Source: Arcicella sp034519515 (lineage in GTDB: Bacteria; Bacteroidota; Bacteroidia; Cytophagales; Spirosomataceae). Taken from it: a stretch of 64,000 nucleotides of DNA. A program made the translations under genes and the position numbers. Location of the stretch: positions 62,001 through 126,000 of the forward strand of contig JAXHOK010000054.1 of the NCBI GenBank assembly GCA_034519515.1, given 5' to 3'. Shown in pieces: positions 42,838 through 51,035 of the stretch; the first letter of the stretch is position 1; every line of letters starts with the position of its first letter. The notes beneath the pieces were generated by a model that was given only the letters and a program-made list of their open reading frames with translations, was not told the origin of the DNA and made no database searches.

Positions 42838-43197
42838 TCACTTGTTCGAGCGAGACGTTTTTATTATTGAAGCTAATATTTTGATAATTTCAGAGACATC
42901 ACTGTTGAGTGAATTAAACATTATTTCGTCGATAAACTTTGTTTCTTTGAGAATCAATAACCAGTATTCTGTTTCAGCAGCTTCTTTAAGACTTATGCTG
43001 AGTTTATGAATAAAGTCGTTTTTTGATTCAGCGTAAATAGCCTCGTTTACATTGGCTCCAATAGAAGTTCCAGAGCGAAGCATCTGTTTACTCATTACAT
43101 ACTCTTTTTGATTTTCAACTAAATATTTGTAGCAATTGACTATTCTGATAGCAAAATCTATGCTTTTCTTTCTAATTATATTATCGTCTTTCTTCAT
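42838..43197 (-). CDS. four-helix-bundle protein (23S rRNA intervening-sequence family)
   Basis: A 119-residue helical protein of the family first seen in 23S rRNA intervening sequences (PF05635/TIGR02436). Landmarks: an N-terminal SIDFAIRIVNCYKYL, the conserved QMLRSGTSIGANVNEA and AESKNDFIHKLSISLKEAAETEYWL, and a Leu/Ile-rich last helix. Homologues include the diversity-generating-retroelement accessory protein Avd, but no reverse transcriptase is present, so this is an orphan. It sits inside the efflux operon, flanked on its 5' side by the 43218-43376 inverted repeat, and looks like an insertion. Confidence 0.88.
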   Translation of the reverse strand: MKKDDNIIRKKSIDFAIRIVNCYKYLVENQKEYVMSKQMLRSGTSIGANVNEAIYAESKNDFIHKLSISLKEAAETEYWLLILKETKFIDEIMFNSLNSDVSEIIKILASIIKTSRSNK

Positions 43198-43217
43198 GGT
43201 CGTAATGAATTTTTCTG

Positions 43218-43376
43218 ATTCTAACGGATTTTGTGGCGGCTTACTTTTGAAAAATATAACTTATTGAAAATCAGTATATTAATAATTTGAAAAATTAATT
43301 TTGTGGTAGCTATTTTATTTGTAACTCATTGATTATCAGAGTACTTTGTTATACCCGCCACAAAATCTGTTAGAAT
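43218..43376. mobile_element. 159-bp MITE-like element within the efflux operon
   Basis: Terminal inverted repeats 43218-43239 and 43355-43376 (ATTCTAACGGATTTTGTGG / complement) match with one mismatch in 22. The AT-rich interior has no ORF. It separates emrA from the four-helix-bundle gene, and short ATTTTTAATT sequences occur at both borders of the combined insertion. Confidence 0.6.
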
Positions 43377-43392
43377 GAGGAATTTTTAATTC

Positions 43393-44439
43393 TTAATTCT
43401 TACTTTTTAATTCTATGGAAACCTCCATCGAAAGACCCGCACGTAGCATATTTTTGTATTTTCCCAAATCTAAAATCTCAATTTTCACGGGTACTTTTTG
43501 CGTAACTTTTACGAAGTTCCCAGAAGCGTTATCAGGAGGTAACAAAGAAGTTTTTGCTCCCGTTGATTCAGCAATCGACAGAATTTTCCCTTTCAAAGGC
43601 TTGTCGGGATAGGCATCCATTTTTAAATCAGCTTCGTCCCCAATTTTCAGTTTACCCACTTGTGTTTCCTTAAAATTTGCCACTACCCAAAAAGAATTAT
43701 CCTGCACAATGGTCATCAAAGGTTGCCCTGCTTGAATGAACTGCCCCGCTTCAACGCTCTTTTTACCGATACGTCCTGAACTCGGAGCATATACTTTTCC
43801 ATAAGTCAATTTTAGTTTTTGCTGTTCAATTTTGACCTTTTTTACTACTAAAACTGCCTCTGCCTTGTGCAAAGCTGATTGCAGAATTGGCAATCTTGAT
43901 TTCAAAGTCAAAACATCTTCCTGACCTGCTTCATATTGGGCTTCGGTAACGTCACCAAAAGCCTTTCCATCTTCTGCTTGCTTTTGAGTAATGGCATTGC
44001 CTGCTAATAAATTTTTATCACGCTCGCCATCTTTCCTACTTTTTTCACGACGTAAGAACGCTATTTTTAAATTTGATTCACTTGACTTGACCAACATATT
44101 AAAATTATTGATATTAGCCTTTGCATTTTCAATATCCGTTAAAGATTGCTTGTAGTCTGCTTCCAGTTCTTCCAAAACCAATTTAGCTTCATCTGTATCA
44201 ATTTCTGCTAAAACTTGGTCTTTTTTTACCAAATCATAATCTTTTACATTCACCGTTTTTACATAACCTGCCATGCGTGGCAACACAGGAACAAAATAGG
44301 TTTCAATTTGGGCATTGTCAGTTTCTATGTGTGAAGTTGAATACTTGTATTTTGTATATCCAAAATAACCCGCTACTCCCAAAACAGTAATGAGGATAAT
44401 TTTGGGTAAGATTTTTGTGATGGGACTTTGTTTTTCCAT
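43393..44439 (-). CDS. emrA: HlyD/EmrA-family membrane fusion protein
   Basis: Periplasmic adaptor of the tripartite efflux pump, 348 residues. It has one N-terminal membrane helix (about 12-27), a biotinyl-lipoyl half-motif (FVPVLPRMAGYVKTVNVKDYDLVKKDQ), a long coiled coil (about 85-195), the second lipoyl half (VYAPSSGRIGKKSVEAGQFIQAGQPL) and a beta-barrel domain ending in MEVSIELK. It is the first gene of the operon and is divergent from marR (163 bp), with a palindromic operator between them. Confidence 0.93.
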   Translation of the reverse strand: MEKQSPITKILPKIILITVLGVAGYFGYTKYKYSTSHIETDNAQIETYFVPVLPRMAGYVKTVNVKDYDLVKKDQVLAEIDTDEAKLVLEELEADYKQSLTDIENAKANINNFNMLVKSSESNLKIAFLRREKSRKDGERDKNLLAGNAITQKQAEDGKAFGDVTEAQYEAGQEDVLTLKSRLPILQSALHKAEAVLVVKKVKIEQQKLKLTYGKVYAPSSGRIGKKSVEAGQFIQAGQPLMTIVQDNSFWVVANFKETQVGKLKIGDEADLKMDAYPDKPLKGKILSIAESTGAKTSLLPPDNASGNFVKVTQKVPVKIEILDLGKYKNMLRAGLSMEVSIELKSKN

Positions 44440-44527
44440 TTCTATTGATGAATTTAATGATAAAGCTCAATTTGGTTTCTTTGAGCAATTAGTAAACCTA
44501 ATTGACAATGCGAAGTTATTATGAATC

Positions 44528-44560
44528 AAAATAATAGTCAAGCATATTGACTATTATTTT
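44528..44560. promoter_or_regulatory. MarR operator: 33-bp palindrome overlapping the marR promoter
   Basis: AAAATAATAGTCAA 44528-44541 and TTGACTATTATTTT 44547-44560 are perfectly complementary around the 5-nt spacer GCATA. The right arm starts with the TTG that serves as the -33 element of marR, followed 20 nt later by TACCTTCG (44570-44577; TAnnTTTG with one mismatch). The site lies between divergent marR and emrA, so a bound MarR dimer could repress both. Confidence 0.65.
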
Positions 44561-44602
44561 TTATTTTCATACCTTCGTACAAATATTCCAAGAATCAGTG
44601 CT

Positions 44603-45130
44603 ATGAAACACGATAAATTAGAAACAATAAGAGCATTTAAAGAAGAAGATAAGAACCGATTGCTGGGTCGCTTACTGAACAGGTCGTATCGTTATTTAAG
44701 CGAAATAGCTACTGATTTTTTAAAAGGAAAAGGCTTTGTCGATTTCAGAATCGGTCACATTATCGGTTTGGTGCATATTGATTTGGATGGTTCAACCGTA
44801 AATCAGATGGCATCAACAGCGGGAATTACGAAACAAGGAATGAGTAAAGTGGTGAAAGAATTGAGCGATAATGGCTATGCTTTCACAGAAAAACATCCCT
44901 CAGATGCACGTTCAATTGTGGTAAAATTAACTGATAAAGGGATTGATGCCCTCATGGAATGGAAGTTATGCACGGAGCATATTGACGAAAAATTTACGAA
45001 AATATTGGGTTCGGAGCAGCTGGAAGGGTTAAAAAATATTTTAGGGGTACTGGTTGAACACTTTGAATCAAATCCAGAACACGATTCAGAAAACCAGATT
45101 CTTTCATCAATTATGTTTGATAAAGAGTAA
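44603..45130 (+). CDS. MarR-family transcriptional regulator of the efflux operon
   Basis: A 175-residue MarR repressor. The winged helix spans about 60-125, with VNQMASTAGITKQGMSKVVKELSDNGYAFT and the wing DARSIVVKLTDKG; flanking helices give the dimer interface. Divergent transcription from emrA and the palindrome between them support autorepression and control of the pump. The ATG at 44603 is chosen; no signal or extra domain. The inducer is unknown. Confidence 0.9.
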   Translation: MKHDKLETIRAFKEEDKNRLLGRLLNRSYRYLSEIATDFLKGKGFVDFRIGHIIGLVHIDLDGSTVNQMASTAGITKQGMSKVVKELSDNGYAFTEKHPSDARSIVVKLTDKGIDALMEWKLCTEHIDEKFTKILGSEQLEGLKNILGVLVEHFESNPEHDSENQILSSIMFDKE

Positions 45131-45164
45131 AGTTGAATGAAATTTCGGGCTAATTTTTTCAAAA

Positions 45165-45620
45165 TTATTCATTGATATTATAAGGTAAAAATTCATCCAC
45201 ATTTGTTCCATAACGGTGAAGATCACGAATAATCGTTGAGCTAATTGGAGCGAGGTGCGGAGACGTTATCAAGAAAACTGTTTCAAGACCTTCAACCAAA
45301 TAACGGTTTACTTGAGCAATTGAGTTTTCGTATTCAAAATCGGTGGTATTCCGCAGCCCTCTCAATAAAAAACTGGCATCCATATCACGGGCAACATTGG
45401 CGGTTAAATCATTGTAGGACACCACACTAACGGGCTTTCCCTCGAAGGTTTCTTCAATCCAAGCAATCATTTTTTCAATCGGGAAATAACGTGCTTTGTT
45501 AGAATTATGACCAATTCCGATGATTATTTCATCAAAAATCGTGAGTCCACGAGTAACAATATCTTCATGCCCTTTCGTAAAAGGATCAAATGAGCCAGGG
45601 AAAAAGGCAGTTTTTTTCAT
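45165..45620 (-). CDS. coaD: phosphopantetheine adenylyltransferase
   Basis: Penultimate step of coenzyme A synthesis: 4'-phosphopantetheine plus ATP to dephospho-CoA. It is 151 residues from the ATG at 45620. The nucleotidyltransferase motifs are FPGSFDPFTKGHEDI (TxGH, about 5-19) and the C-terminal ISSTIIR; RGLRNTTDFEYE is the conserved central segment. I rejected the upstream reading, which would begin inside the 3' end of the DUF3822 gene and translate a repeat. It follows DUF3822, a typical Bacteroidota order. The usual rsmD between them is absent here. Confidence 0.94.
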   Translation of the reverse strand: MKKTAFFPGSFDPFTKGHEDIVTRGLTIFDEIIIGIGHNSNKARYFPIEKMIAWIEETFEGKPVSVVSYNDLTANVARDMDASFLLRGLRNTTDFEYENSIAQVNRYLVEGLETVFLITSPHLAPISSTIIRDLHRYGTNVDEFLPYNINE

Positions 45621-45630
45621 AAATTCTTGA

Positions 45631-45700
45631 TTCGATGTTCGTGATTCGATATTCGATGTTTGTTTTCCGAATATCGAATAACGAGCATCAAACATCGAAA
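45631..45700. repeat. ATTCGATATTC inverted repeat upstream of coaD
   Basis: ATTCGATATTC 45644-45654 and GAATATCGAAT 45669-45679 are perfectly complementary, and flanking TTCGATGTT units also pair with AACATCGAA. Related units occur at 5907-6021. Confidence 0.55.
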
Positions 45701-45702
45701 AA

Positions 45703-46527
45703 CTATATTCCAATCTTTACATTAGTCAAATATTGATTCAATAAGTCAAAGTCTTCGGTTTGTTCTTTAATATTTCCGTATAATCTCAAAATGATTTCAT
45801 CGGGTTCAATTTCCAATTCATTCATCGTGAAAAGCACATAATACACTAAATCCTGAGCAGTTTTATACTCAAAACGATTGCAAAATTTTAAAGCTCCATT
45901 GGCAGTTATGACCATCGTAAAATGATGATTTCCAAAATACAAAAATGCTGTTTGGGCTTTGCTGATGAATATCGCTAAGTCAATCATTTGACTGGTTTTG
46001 TGCTGATATTTTAAATCAATCAGGGGGTAAGTACCTGAAAACCAGTTATATAATTCACGTTCGGAACTGTAAACATTCACAATTCCTAAATCTTCGTGCA
46101 TACAAATCTGCACTTCCTCCACATCCGTTATGTGCAAACCTTTGGCTAATTGTAAATAACGATTTGTGTATTCTTTCTTAAATAAATCTGTTGGAACGAG
46201 TGTGAAAGACTGATTATCAATGATTATTTCAATGGCTTTCCAACGCAAGGATTTCAAAAAATCATGAGTAGCATAAATTTGAGTCAGATAAAAAGCGATG
46301 GAATGATTTTCTTTTGATGCGGGAAAATCATATTTTTCAGACACAACCGTCTGATTATCAACAATATCAATTACCGAACAAGCAAAAGAAGATTCTGAAA
46401 CTTCGCACGAAAGCTGATATTGCGAGAGCTTCTCGATATCAAACCCTGGAATTTCGAATTTTTCGGTTGGCGGAATGTGTAAAGTAGCTGTCTGCATTAC
46501 GAAATGTTTAGCCACAAATTTAGTCAT
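45703..46527 (-). CDS. DUF3822 family protein
   Basis: A 274-residue cytoplasmic protein of a Bacteroidota family, related in fold to the ASKHA/actin-like superfamily (FtsA/PilM-like halves), with alternating strands and helices such as YPLIDLKYQHKTSQMIDLAIF, FHFGNHHFTMVITANGALKFCNRF-like segments and ENEIILRLYGNIKE. Function is unknown; it is nearly always beside coaD, with or without rsmD. The start at 46527 is ATG; a second in-frame ATG 30 bp downstream is possible. It is probably cotranscribed with coaD. Confidence 0.82.
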   Translation of the reverse strand: MTKFVAKHFVMQTATLHIPPTEKFEIPGFDIEKLSQYQLSCEVSESSFACSVIDIVDNQTVVSEKYDFPASKENHSIAFYLTQIYATHDFLKSLRWKAIEIIIDNQSFTLVPTDLFKKEYTNRYLQLAKGLHITDVEEVQICMHEDLGIVNVYSSERELYNWFSGTYPLIDLKYQHKTSQMIDLAIFISKAQTAFLYFGNHHFTMVITANGALKFCNRFEYKTAQDLVYYVLFTMNELEIEPDEIILRLYGNIKEQTEDFDLLNQYLTNVKIGI

Positions 46528-46570
46528 TGTTAGAGACTATGCAAAATAATAAAGTCGATGAAGAAGTCAC

Positions 46571-46617
46571 AAGTCGTAAGGTGATTATTGTCTTGATACT
46601 ATTTTACCTTACGACTT
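46571..46617. repeat. AAGTCGTAAGGT inverted repeat
   Basis: AAGTCGTAAGGT 46571-46582 and ACCTTACGACTT 46606-46617 are perfectly complementary, with GTCAC/GTGAC-like extensions. It lies in the 110-bp gap between the TIM-barrel gene and DUF3822, where it could terminate the former. Confidence 0.6.
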
Positions 46618-46637
46618 ATGACTTACTGACTTGCGAC

Positions 46638-47552
46638 TCATGACATTTTAAATCCAATTTTATCCATCAAAAATGCCTTGCTAATTTCTCCGCATTGTTT
46701 TGGCGTGCGGGTTTTGTCGGGTACGCCATCTAATTCAACGATACCCCATTTTTGAAATTTAATCTTTACTAAATTATCGAAAACGCCTTTCAAATTAACA
46801 TTTCCCTGTCCTAATTCCACAAATTTATAGGCTTTTGGCTCGTTGGGTTTGTCGGACAGCGGACTTTGAACATCTTTGAGGTGCAAGGCTTCGAGAATAT
46901 CTTTATACTGCAAAACTGCTTTGGCAGCATCGCCGCCGCCTTGATGATAATGGGCAACGTCTAAGAGTAAACGTAAGTATTTGGGGTTCATGGCTTGCAC
47001 AATTACATCCACTTCTTCGGGGGTTTCGCCAAATTGATTCATGTGATTGTGGTAGGTGGTTTGGATGCCCAAATCAGCGGTTTGTTTTCCGATTTCATTC
47101 ATCACAAAAGTCAATCTTTTTAGTTCTTCAGTGGTTGGTAATTTCCCTTTTTGGCGGAGTGAATTGGTCAATTGGATATGCGTTCCACCCAAGGCTTTTA
47201 CAAAACTGGCGTGGGCAACGTGATAATCAATCGTGCTGGATTCTTTGGCGGGGTCAATTTCCACATTTCCACTCGAAAACATTGGTAAAGCCAAATTATT
47301 TACTACGATTTGGTCTTTTAATTCCGATACTTTTGTCTTGTAGGTATCATACGTATTTGCCCGTAATTGTACGCCCTTGAAGCCCAAAGCGGCAATATCT
47401 TTCATGGCATCCAAATCTTTGCCGCCCCAAGTGATGGCAGAATAAGCTAATTTGAGATTGGGAACTTTGGTAAAACTATCCCAAGAAAAAAGCGATGCGG
47501 AGGTCAAAAACCCCGCTTGATATAAGAAGTTACGACGTGATATTTCGGACAT
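46638..47552 (-). CDS. Tat-exported sugar phosphate isomerase/epimerase family protein
   Basis: A 304-residue TIM-barrel (xylose-isomerase-like) protein with a twin-arginine signal, SRRNFLYQAGFLTSASLF, at about 5-22. The AP-endonuclease-2-fold landmarks are present: YSAITWGGKDLDAM, GVQLRA, a His/Glu metal-ligand set in TTYHNHMNQFGETPEEVD, LLLDVAHYHQGGGD, LHLKDV and VELDGVPD. In Bacteroidota such exported members act on sugars or inositol-like compounds; the exact substrate is unknown. It is monocistronic or the first gene of the DUF3822-coaD unit. Confidence 0.88.
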   Translation of the reverse strand: MSEISRRNFLYQAGFLTSASLFSWDSFTKVPNLKLAYSAITWGGKDLDAMKDIAALGFKGVQLRANTYDTYKTKVSELKDQIVVNNLALPMFSSGNVEIDPAKESSTIDYHVAHASFVKALGGTHIQLTNSLRQKGKLPTTEELKRLTFVMNEIGKQTADLGIQTTYHNHMNQFGETPEEVDVIVQAMNPKYLRLLLDVAHYHQGGGDAAKAVLQYKDILEALHLKDVQSPLSDKPNEPKAYKFVELGQGNVNLKGVFDNLVKIKFQKWGIVELDGVPDKTRTPKQCGEISKAFLMDKIGFKMS

Positions 47553-47681
47553 TTTGTTTGTGTTTTTGAATGATGATGGAAATAATAGCAGAAGGACTCA
47601 TGAAATAAAATCTACTTTAAAAAGAAAGACGAAAAATACCATCCTTTTTATTCTTCAAAAAACTATCAAAATGTTTGTTTT

Positions 47682-47890
47682 ATAAAAATTAATTTCACAC
47701 ATTTACTCAACATTTAGCAGCTACGATTTACCGCCGACACCAAGACACCTGTTTTGCCTGTCTCTTTTTAAAATTTCCCCCTTTTTAAAAACGCATACAA
47801 CCACTATTATCTAAAACTCGTCTTTGCTCCAAACGCTTTTTGGGGGTGTTTTGTATTATCTAATTTTTAACAATTTAAACTTTTATTATC
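47682..47890 (+). promoter_or_regulatory. leader repeat, copy 1
   Basis: About 209 bp directly upstream of a small lipoprotein gene. The first 108 bp or so (ATAAAAATTAATTTCACACA onward) are nearly identical to the second copy at 48651, while the rest has diverged yet stays alignable up to the ATG. It contains no ORF; a promoter or RNA element is likely. Confidence 0.7.
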
Positions 47891-48331
47891 ATGAAACGAA
47901 GAAAATTTTTGATTGCTTTGGGGGTTGTGCCTCCTTTGGTTTTTTCATCCTGTGGAAAAGATGAATTGCCCAAAACTGCAACCACTATTACTGGAAAAGT
48001 AGTTGATGAAAATAATAAGCCTGTAGAAGGATGGGGACTTTTTTTTACAGGAATAGAAAGGAAGGGAATTTCAGGTGTTGAGACTTTTGCAGAACAAAAA
48101 TTTACAGATTCAAATGGAGTATTTTCCTTTTCTGTTGTTGTACCACCAAATACTGATAGTGTCAATTTTTTGCCTTTGGGTTTTCGCTTTGATGATAAAT
48201 TAAATAGAAAGAATCCCGATTATTTACTATTTATTGAAGTAGGAGGAAAATTTGAACCTCGCATAAAAGATGAAGCCGCTCCTATTATTGGTAAGTCAAA
48301 TATCTATAATTATCAAATCAAAAAAAGATAA
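47891..48331 (+). CDS. carboxypeptidase-regulatory-like lipoprotein, copy 1
   Basis: A 146-residue exported lipoprotein: MKRRKFLIALGVVPPLVFSSC has a twin-arginine-like start and a lipobox with Cys21. The body is one transthyretin-like/carboxypeptidase-regulatory beta-sandwich (TITGKVVDENNKPVEGWGLF, then DSNGVFSFSVVVPPNTDSVNF). It is a diverged paralogue of 48860-49264; both begin MKRR(K/H)F, share PPL before the Cys, and have a GVFSFS/GYYYLE turn followed by (I/V)PP(N/Q)T. A secreted-protein gene starts 3 bp downstream. Role is unknown; it may chaperone or anchor that partner. Confidence 0.75.
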   Translation: MKRRKFLIALGVVPPLVFSSCGKDELPKTATTITGKVVDENNKPVEGWGLFFTGIERKGISGVETFAEQKFTDSNGVFSFSVVVPPNTDSVNFLPLGFRFDDKLNRKNPDYLLFIEVGGKFEPRIKDEAAPIIGKSNIYNYQIKKR

Positions 48332-48334
48332 AAT

Positions 48335-48597
48335 ATGAAAAACTATAAATTCGCCCCCCCCATTTATATTCTTCAATAAAAATTTTATTTATTTTATTGC
48401 CATCATCTAATTCTTTTGCTCAGAGTGACAAAGACCTCAAAGATGCTCTTTCTAAATTAGATACTACTGCATTCAAGGGTAAAGCAATTACGCCCTTGTT
48501 GGTATGTGATTTTATCAGAAAACTACCCGTGCCGTTGTGCGGTGTTTTCACCCACAACAGATGCGAAAGCAACAGCCTACAATGACCCACTGCTAAG
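48335..48597 (+). pseudogene. secreted-protein gene remnant with C8 tract, cassette copy 1
   Basis: ATG at 48335 gives MKNYKFAPP, then a stop; the C8 run at 48354-48361 throws the frame off. With six Cs the frame continues HLYSSIKILFILLPSSNSFAQ, a convincing signal peptide ending at the AQ cleavage site, then SDKDLKDALSKLDTTAFKGK. The rest degenerates by about 48550, so even with the tract corrected the product is short. This parallels the second cassette at 49274. It is either a phase-variable gene plus truncation or a decaying duplicate. Confidence 0.6.
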
Positions 48598-48650
48598 AAT
48601 AAGCCCGTAATATCCCCCTCCAAAATTATTTTTCTACTTTTACTTGTTTC

Positions 48651-48859
48651 ATAAAAATTAATTTCACACATTTACTCAACATTTAGCAGCTACGATTTAC
48701 CGCCGACACCAAGACACCTGTTTTGCCTGTCTCTTTTTAAAATTTTCCCCTTTTTAAAACTATTGCAACCACTTTTATTCAAAACTTGTCTTTACTCCGG
48801 ATATTCTTGGAGGTGTCTTTGTATTATTTAATTTTCACATTTTAAACCCTTATATCATA
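48651..48859 (+). promoter_or_regulatory. leader repeat, copy 2
   Basis: Second copy of the 47682-47890 leader, offset 969 bp. The first 108 bp differ at about one position, the remaining 100 bp have about a quarter of positions changed. It precedes the second lipoprotein gene. Confidence 0.7.
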
Positions 48860-49264
48860 ATGAAACGACGACATTTTATTACTGCATTTGCTTTGCTCCC
48901 GCCTTTATTACAGGCTTGCCTAAGCGAACCAATACCCCCAACAATTTTTACAGGAATTATTATTGATGAAAGCGATAAACCCATCAAAGACATTGATTTA
49001 TACTTTGGAGGTAATACAGGAGGATTCAACCCAAAATCCACTTTTGAATTGAGAACGAAAACAGATGAAAAAGGTTACTATTATTTGGAAAAGATTATAC
49101 CTCCTCAAACAGTAGATATAACTTTTAAACCCGAAGGAAATTCTATATATACAAACGGTCTTTATGATTTCTTGTGTTTAGTCAATGGAGTATATCAATT
49201 CGAAATCCCTATCATCACTCAAACAAAAAATGAATTCAATTTTAAAATTGTCAAACGTAAATAA
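48860..49264 (+). CDS. carboxypeptidase-regulatory-like lipoprotein, copy 2
   Basis: A 134-residue lipoprotein paralogous to 47891-48331. Signal MKRRHFITAFALLPPLLQAC has its lipidation Cys at 20, followed by a regulatory-like beta-sandwich (TGIIIDESDKPIKDIDLYFGG, then TDEKGYYYLEKIIPPQTVDI). The two paralogues have kept layout and key turns but diverged greatly in sequence, in contrast to their nearly identical leaders. The secreted hydrolase gene begins 9 bp downstream, so both cassettes share the order leader, lipoprotein, secreted protein. Confidence 0.75.
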   Translation: MKRRHFITAFALLPPLLQACLSEPIPPTIFTGIIIDESDKPIKDIDLYFGGNTGGFNPKSTFELRTKTDEKGYYYLEKIIPPQTVDITFKPEGNSIYTNGLYDFLCLVNGVYQFEIPIITQTKNEFNFKIVKRK

Positions 49265-49273
49265 CCCCTTGTT

Positions 49274-50993
49274 ATGAAAAATCTCAATTTCACCCCCCCA
49301 CAAATACTGTGCCAATTTATTAGCAATAGCCATATTGTTATTGCTAAATTTTAATACTATTTCGCAGGTAAATACTGCAAATTTCGTGAGTACGCTTCGC
49401 CCTTTGTATAGCCTAACCGATGAAAATTCAAAGGGCATACCCACTCTTCGTTTAAAATCTTCTCGATTTTTAGTTTATCAGTCTTTCGCTACTTCCTCAA
49501 ATATTGATGTTCCTGTTGATTTGTCCGCAGCTTTACAAAGAAGTAGAAATCAAATTACAGAAACAAATACTATCCCAATTGGTATATTAAATGCAGAAAT
49601 TGATTTTCTTAATCATAAAGAAAAGGAATTGGTTATTGCGGCTTCGCCATTGCAGGAGGACCTATTTCAAGCAGATGTGCAATTTAAGATAAGCCCTAAG
49701 CTCATGCAAAGTAATTTAGCGAACAGTATTGAAAGTATTGAACTAAGTTTTGATGAAGGTAAAAGCTGGAAAAGTTATAGCTTTTCTGATCAACTAATTC
49801 CCCATCATTTCGATAAGATGGATGAACAAACTATTGGAATAAAGTTGAATACAAAGAAAGGAACTTATATCACTTTTACGGAGATAAATATAAGACAATT
49901 GGAACGTCCAAAGGTATTTCTTACAAAATCTGTAACGGTAAAATCTGAAATTAGTAACCCCAAAGCCAAAGTTTTAGAAAGTGTATCGGGTGGCGAATAC
50001 AGAATTTTACTGGGCTGTGATGGTGTTTTTGATAAGCCTGTCATTGTTGCAGAAGGCTTTGATGCTGGTAATAATGTAAACCTTGATGATATTACGGCAA
50101 AATACTATAGATATCTGTACGCATTGCGTAATAACGGGTTCGATTTGGTTGTGGTAAATTATAATGATGGTCGAACCTTTATACAAAATAACGGAAACGT
50201 TTTGATTGCGGTTATTAATCAGGTAAATGCCACGAAAGTTGGTAACAATAAATTGGTAGTTATCGGCGAGAGTATGTCGGGACTTGTGGCAAGATGGGCA
50301 TTGAGAGACATGGAATTATCAAACATAACGCACAATGTGAGCCATTTTGTTGCCTTTGACTCGCCCATGCAAGGGGCAAATGTTCCTCCTGGGTTTATAG
50401 CATTAAGACGCTGGATTCCTGATGCAGCTTTTCCAGTATCAAATATTTTTTCATTGTTAAATGATATTTTTAATGTTATCCCCGAAGTAAGAGCTATCGA
50501 TGAACCAGCCGCCAAACAATTATTACTTACGTTCAATGGAGGTTCGCCCGCATCAGAGTTCACGGCATTTCAGGCTGTATTGAATAATATTGGTTATCCG
50601 AGACAAAATGGGATTAGAAATATCGCTTTGATTGATGGTTCATTAAACGGAACAAGACAACCAAGATTTACTGTATCAAATAATATTCTAACTCCTATTG
50701 GGGAGTTGAATCCTGGTGACCAGATGATGGATAATACTGAAATTCTTATTCTAAAAATGAAGGTTTGGAGTAATAATCCAGGTCTAAGTACTCAAGTTTT
50801 TAAAGGAGAAGGCACAGGCATTCCATTAGATGTTTATCGTACTTCACCTATCTGCCTTGATAGAGTTCCAGGAGGAAGAATAAGTTTTAATAGAGGAAGT
50901 ATTTATTCAAGTTTTTCTTTTGTGCCTACATTTAGCTCAATAGATTATAGAGGGAACTTAAATAATGATGGAGATTATACATTTCGTCCATAA
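49274..50993 (+). CDS. fragment 1: signal peptide and alpha/beta-hydrolase domain
   Basis: With the C7 tract read as C6, the product starts MKNLNFTPHKYCANLLAIAI and has a signal peptide ending at ISQ. After a beta-rich N-terminal region (to about 230 of the fragment) comes a serine-hydrolase domain: PVIVAEGFDAGNNV, the nucleophile elbow VIGESMSGLVARWALRD (GESMSG) and FVAFDSPMQGANVP, resembling PGAP1-like lipases/esterases. Without the correction the longest frame starts at the TTG 49335. It ends prematurely at 50993; one missing base near 50983 would extend it to SINTLLNSALTYSAVTHGNN. Confidence 0.6.
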
Positions 50994-51035
50994 ATACGTT
51001 ACTCAACTCAGCGTTAACCTATTCAGCCGTAACTC

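Noticed and set aside
42838..43197. Possible diversity-generating retroelement (Avd-like accessory protein)
   Set aside because: No reverse transcriptase, template repeat or variable repeat is visible nearby; the four-helix-bundle family is broader than Avd.
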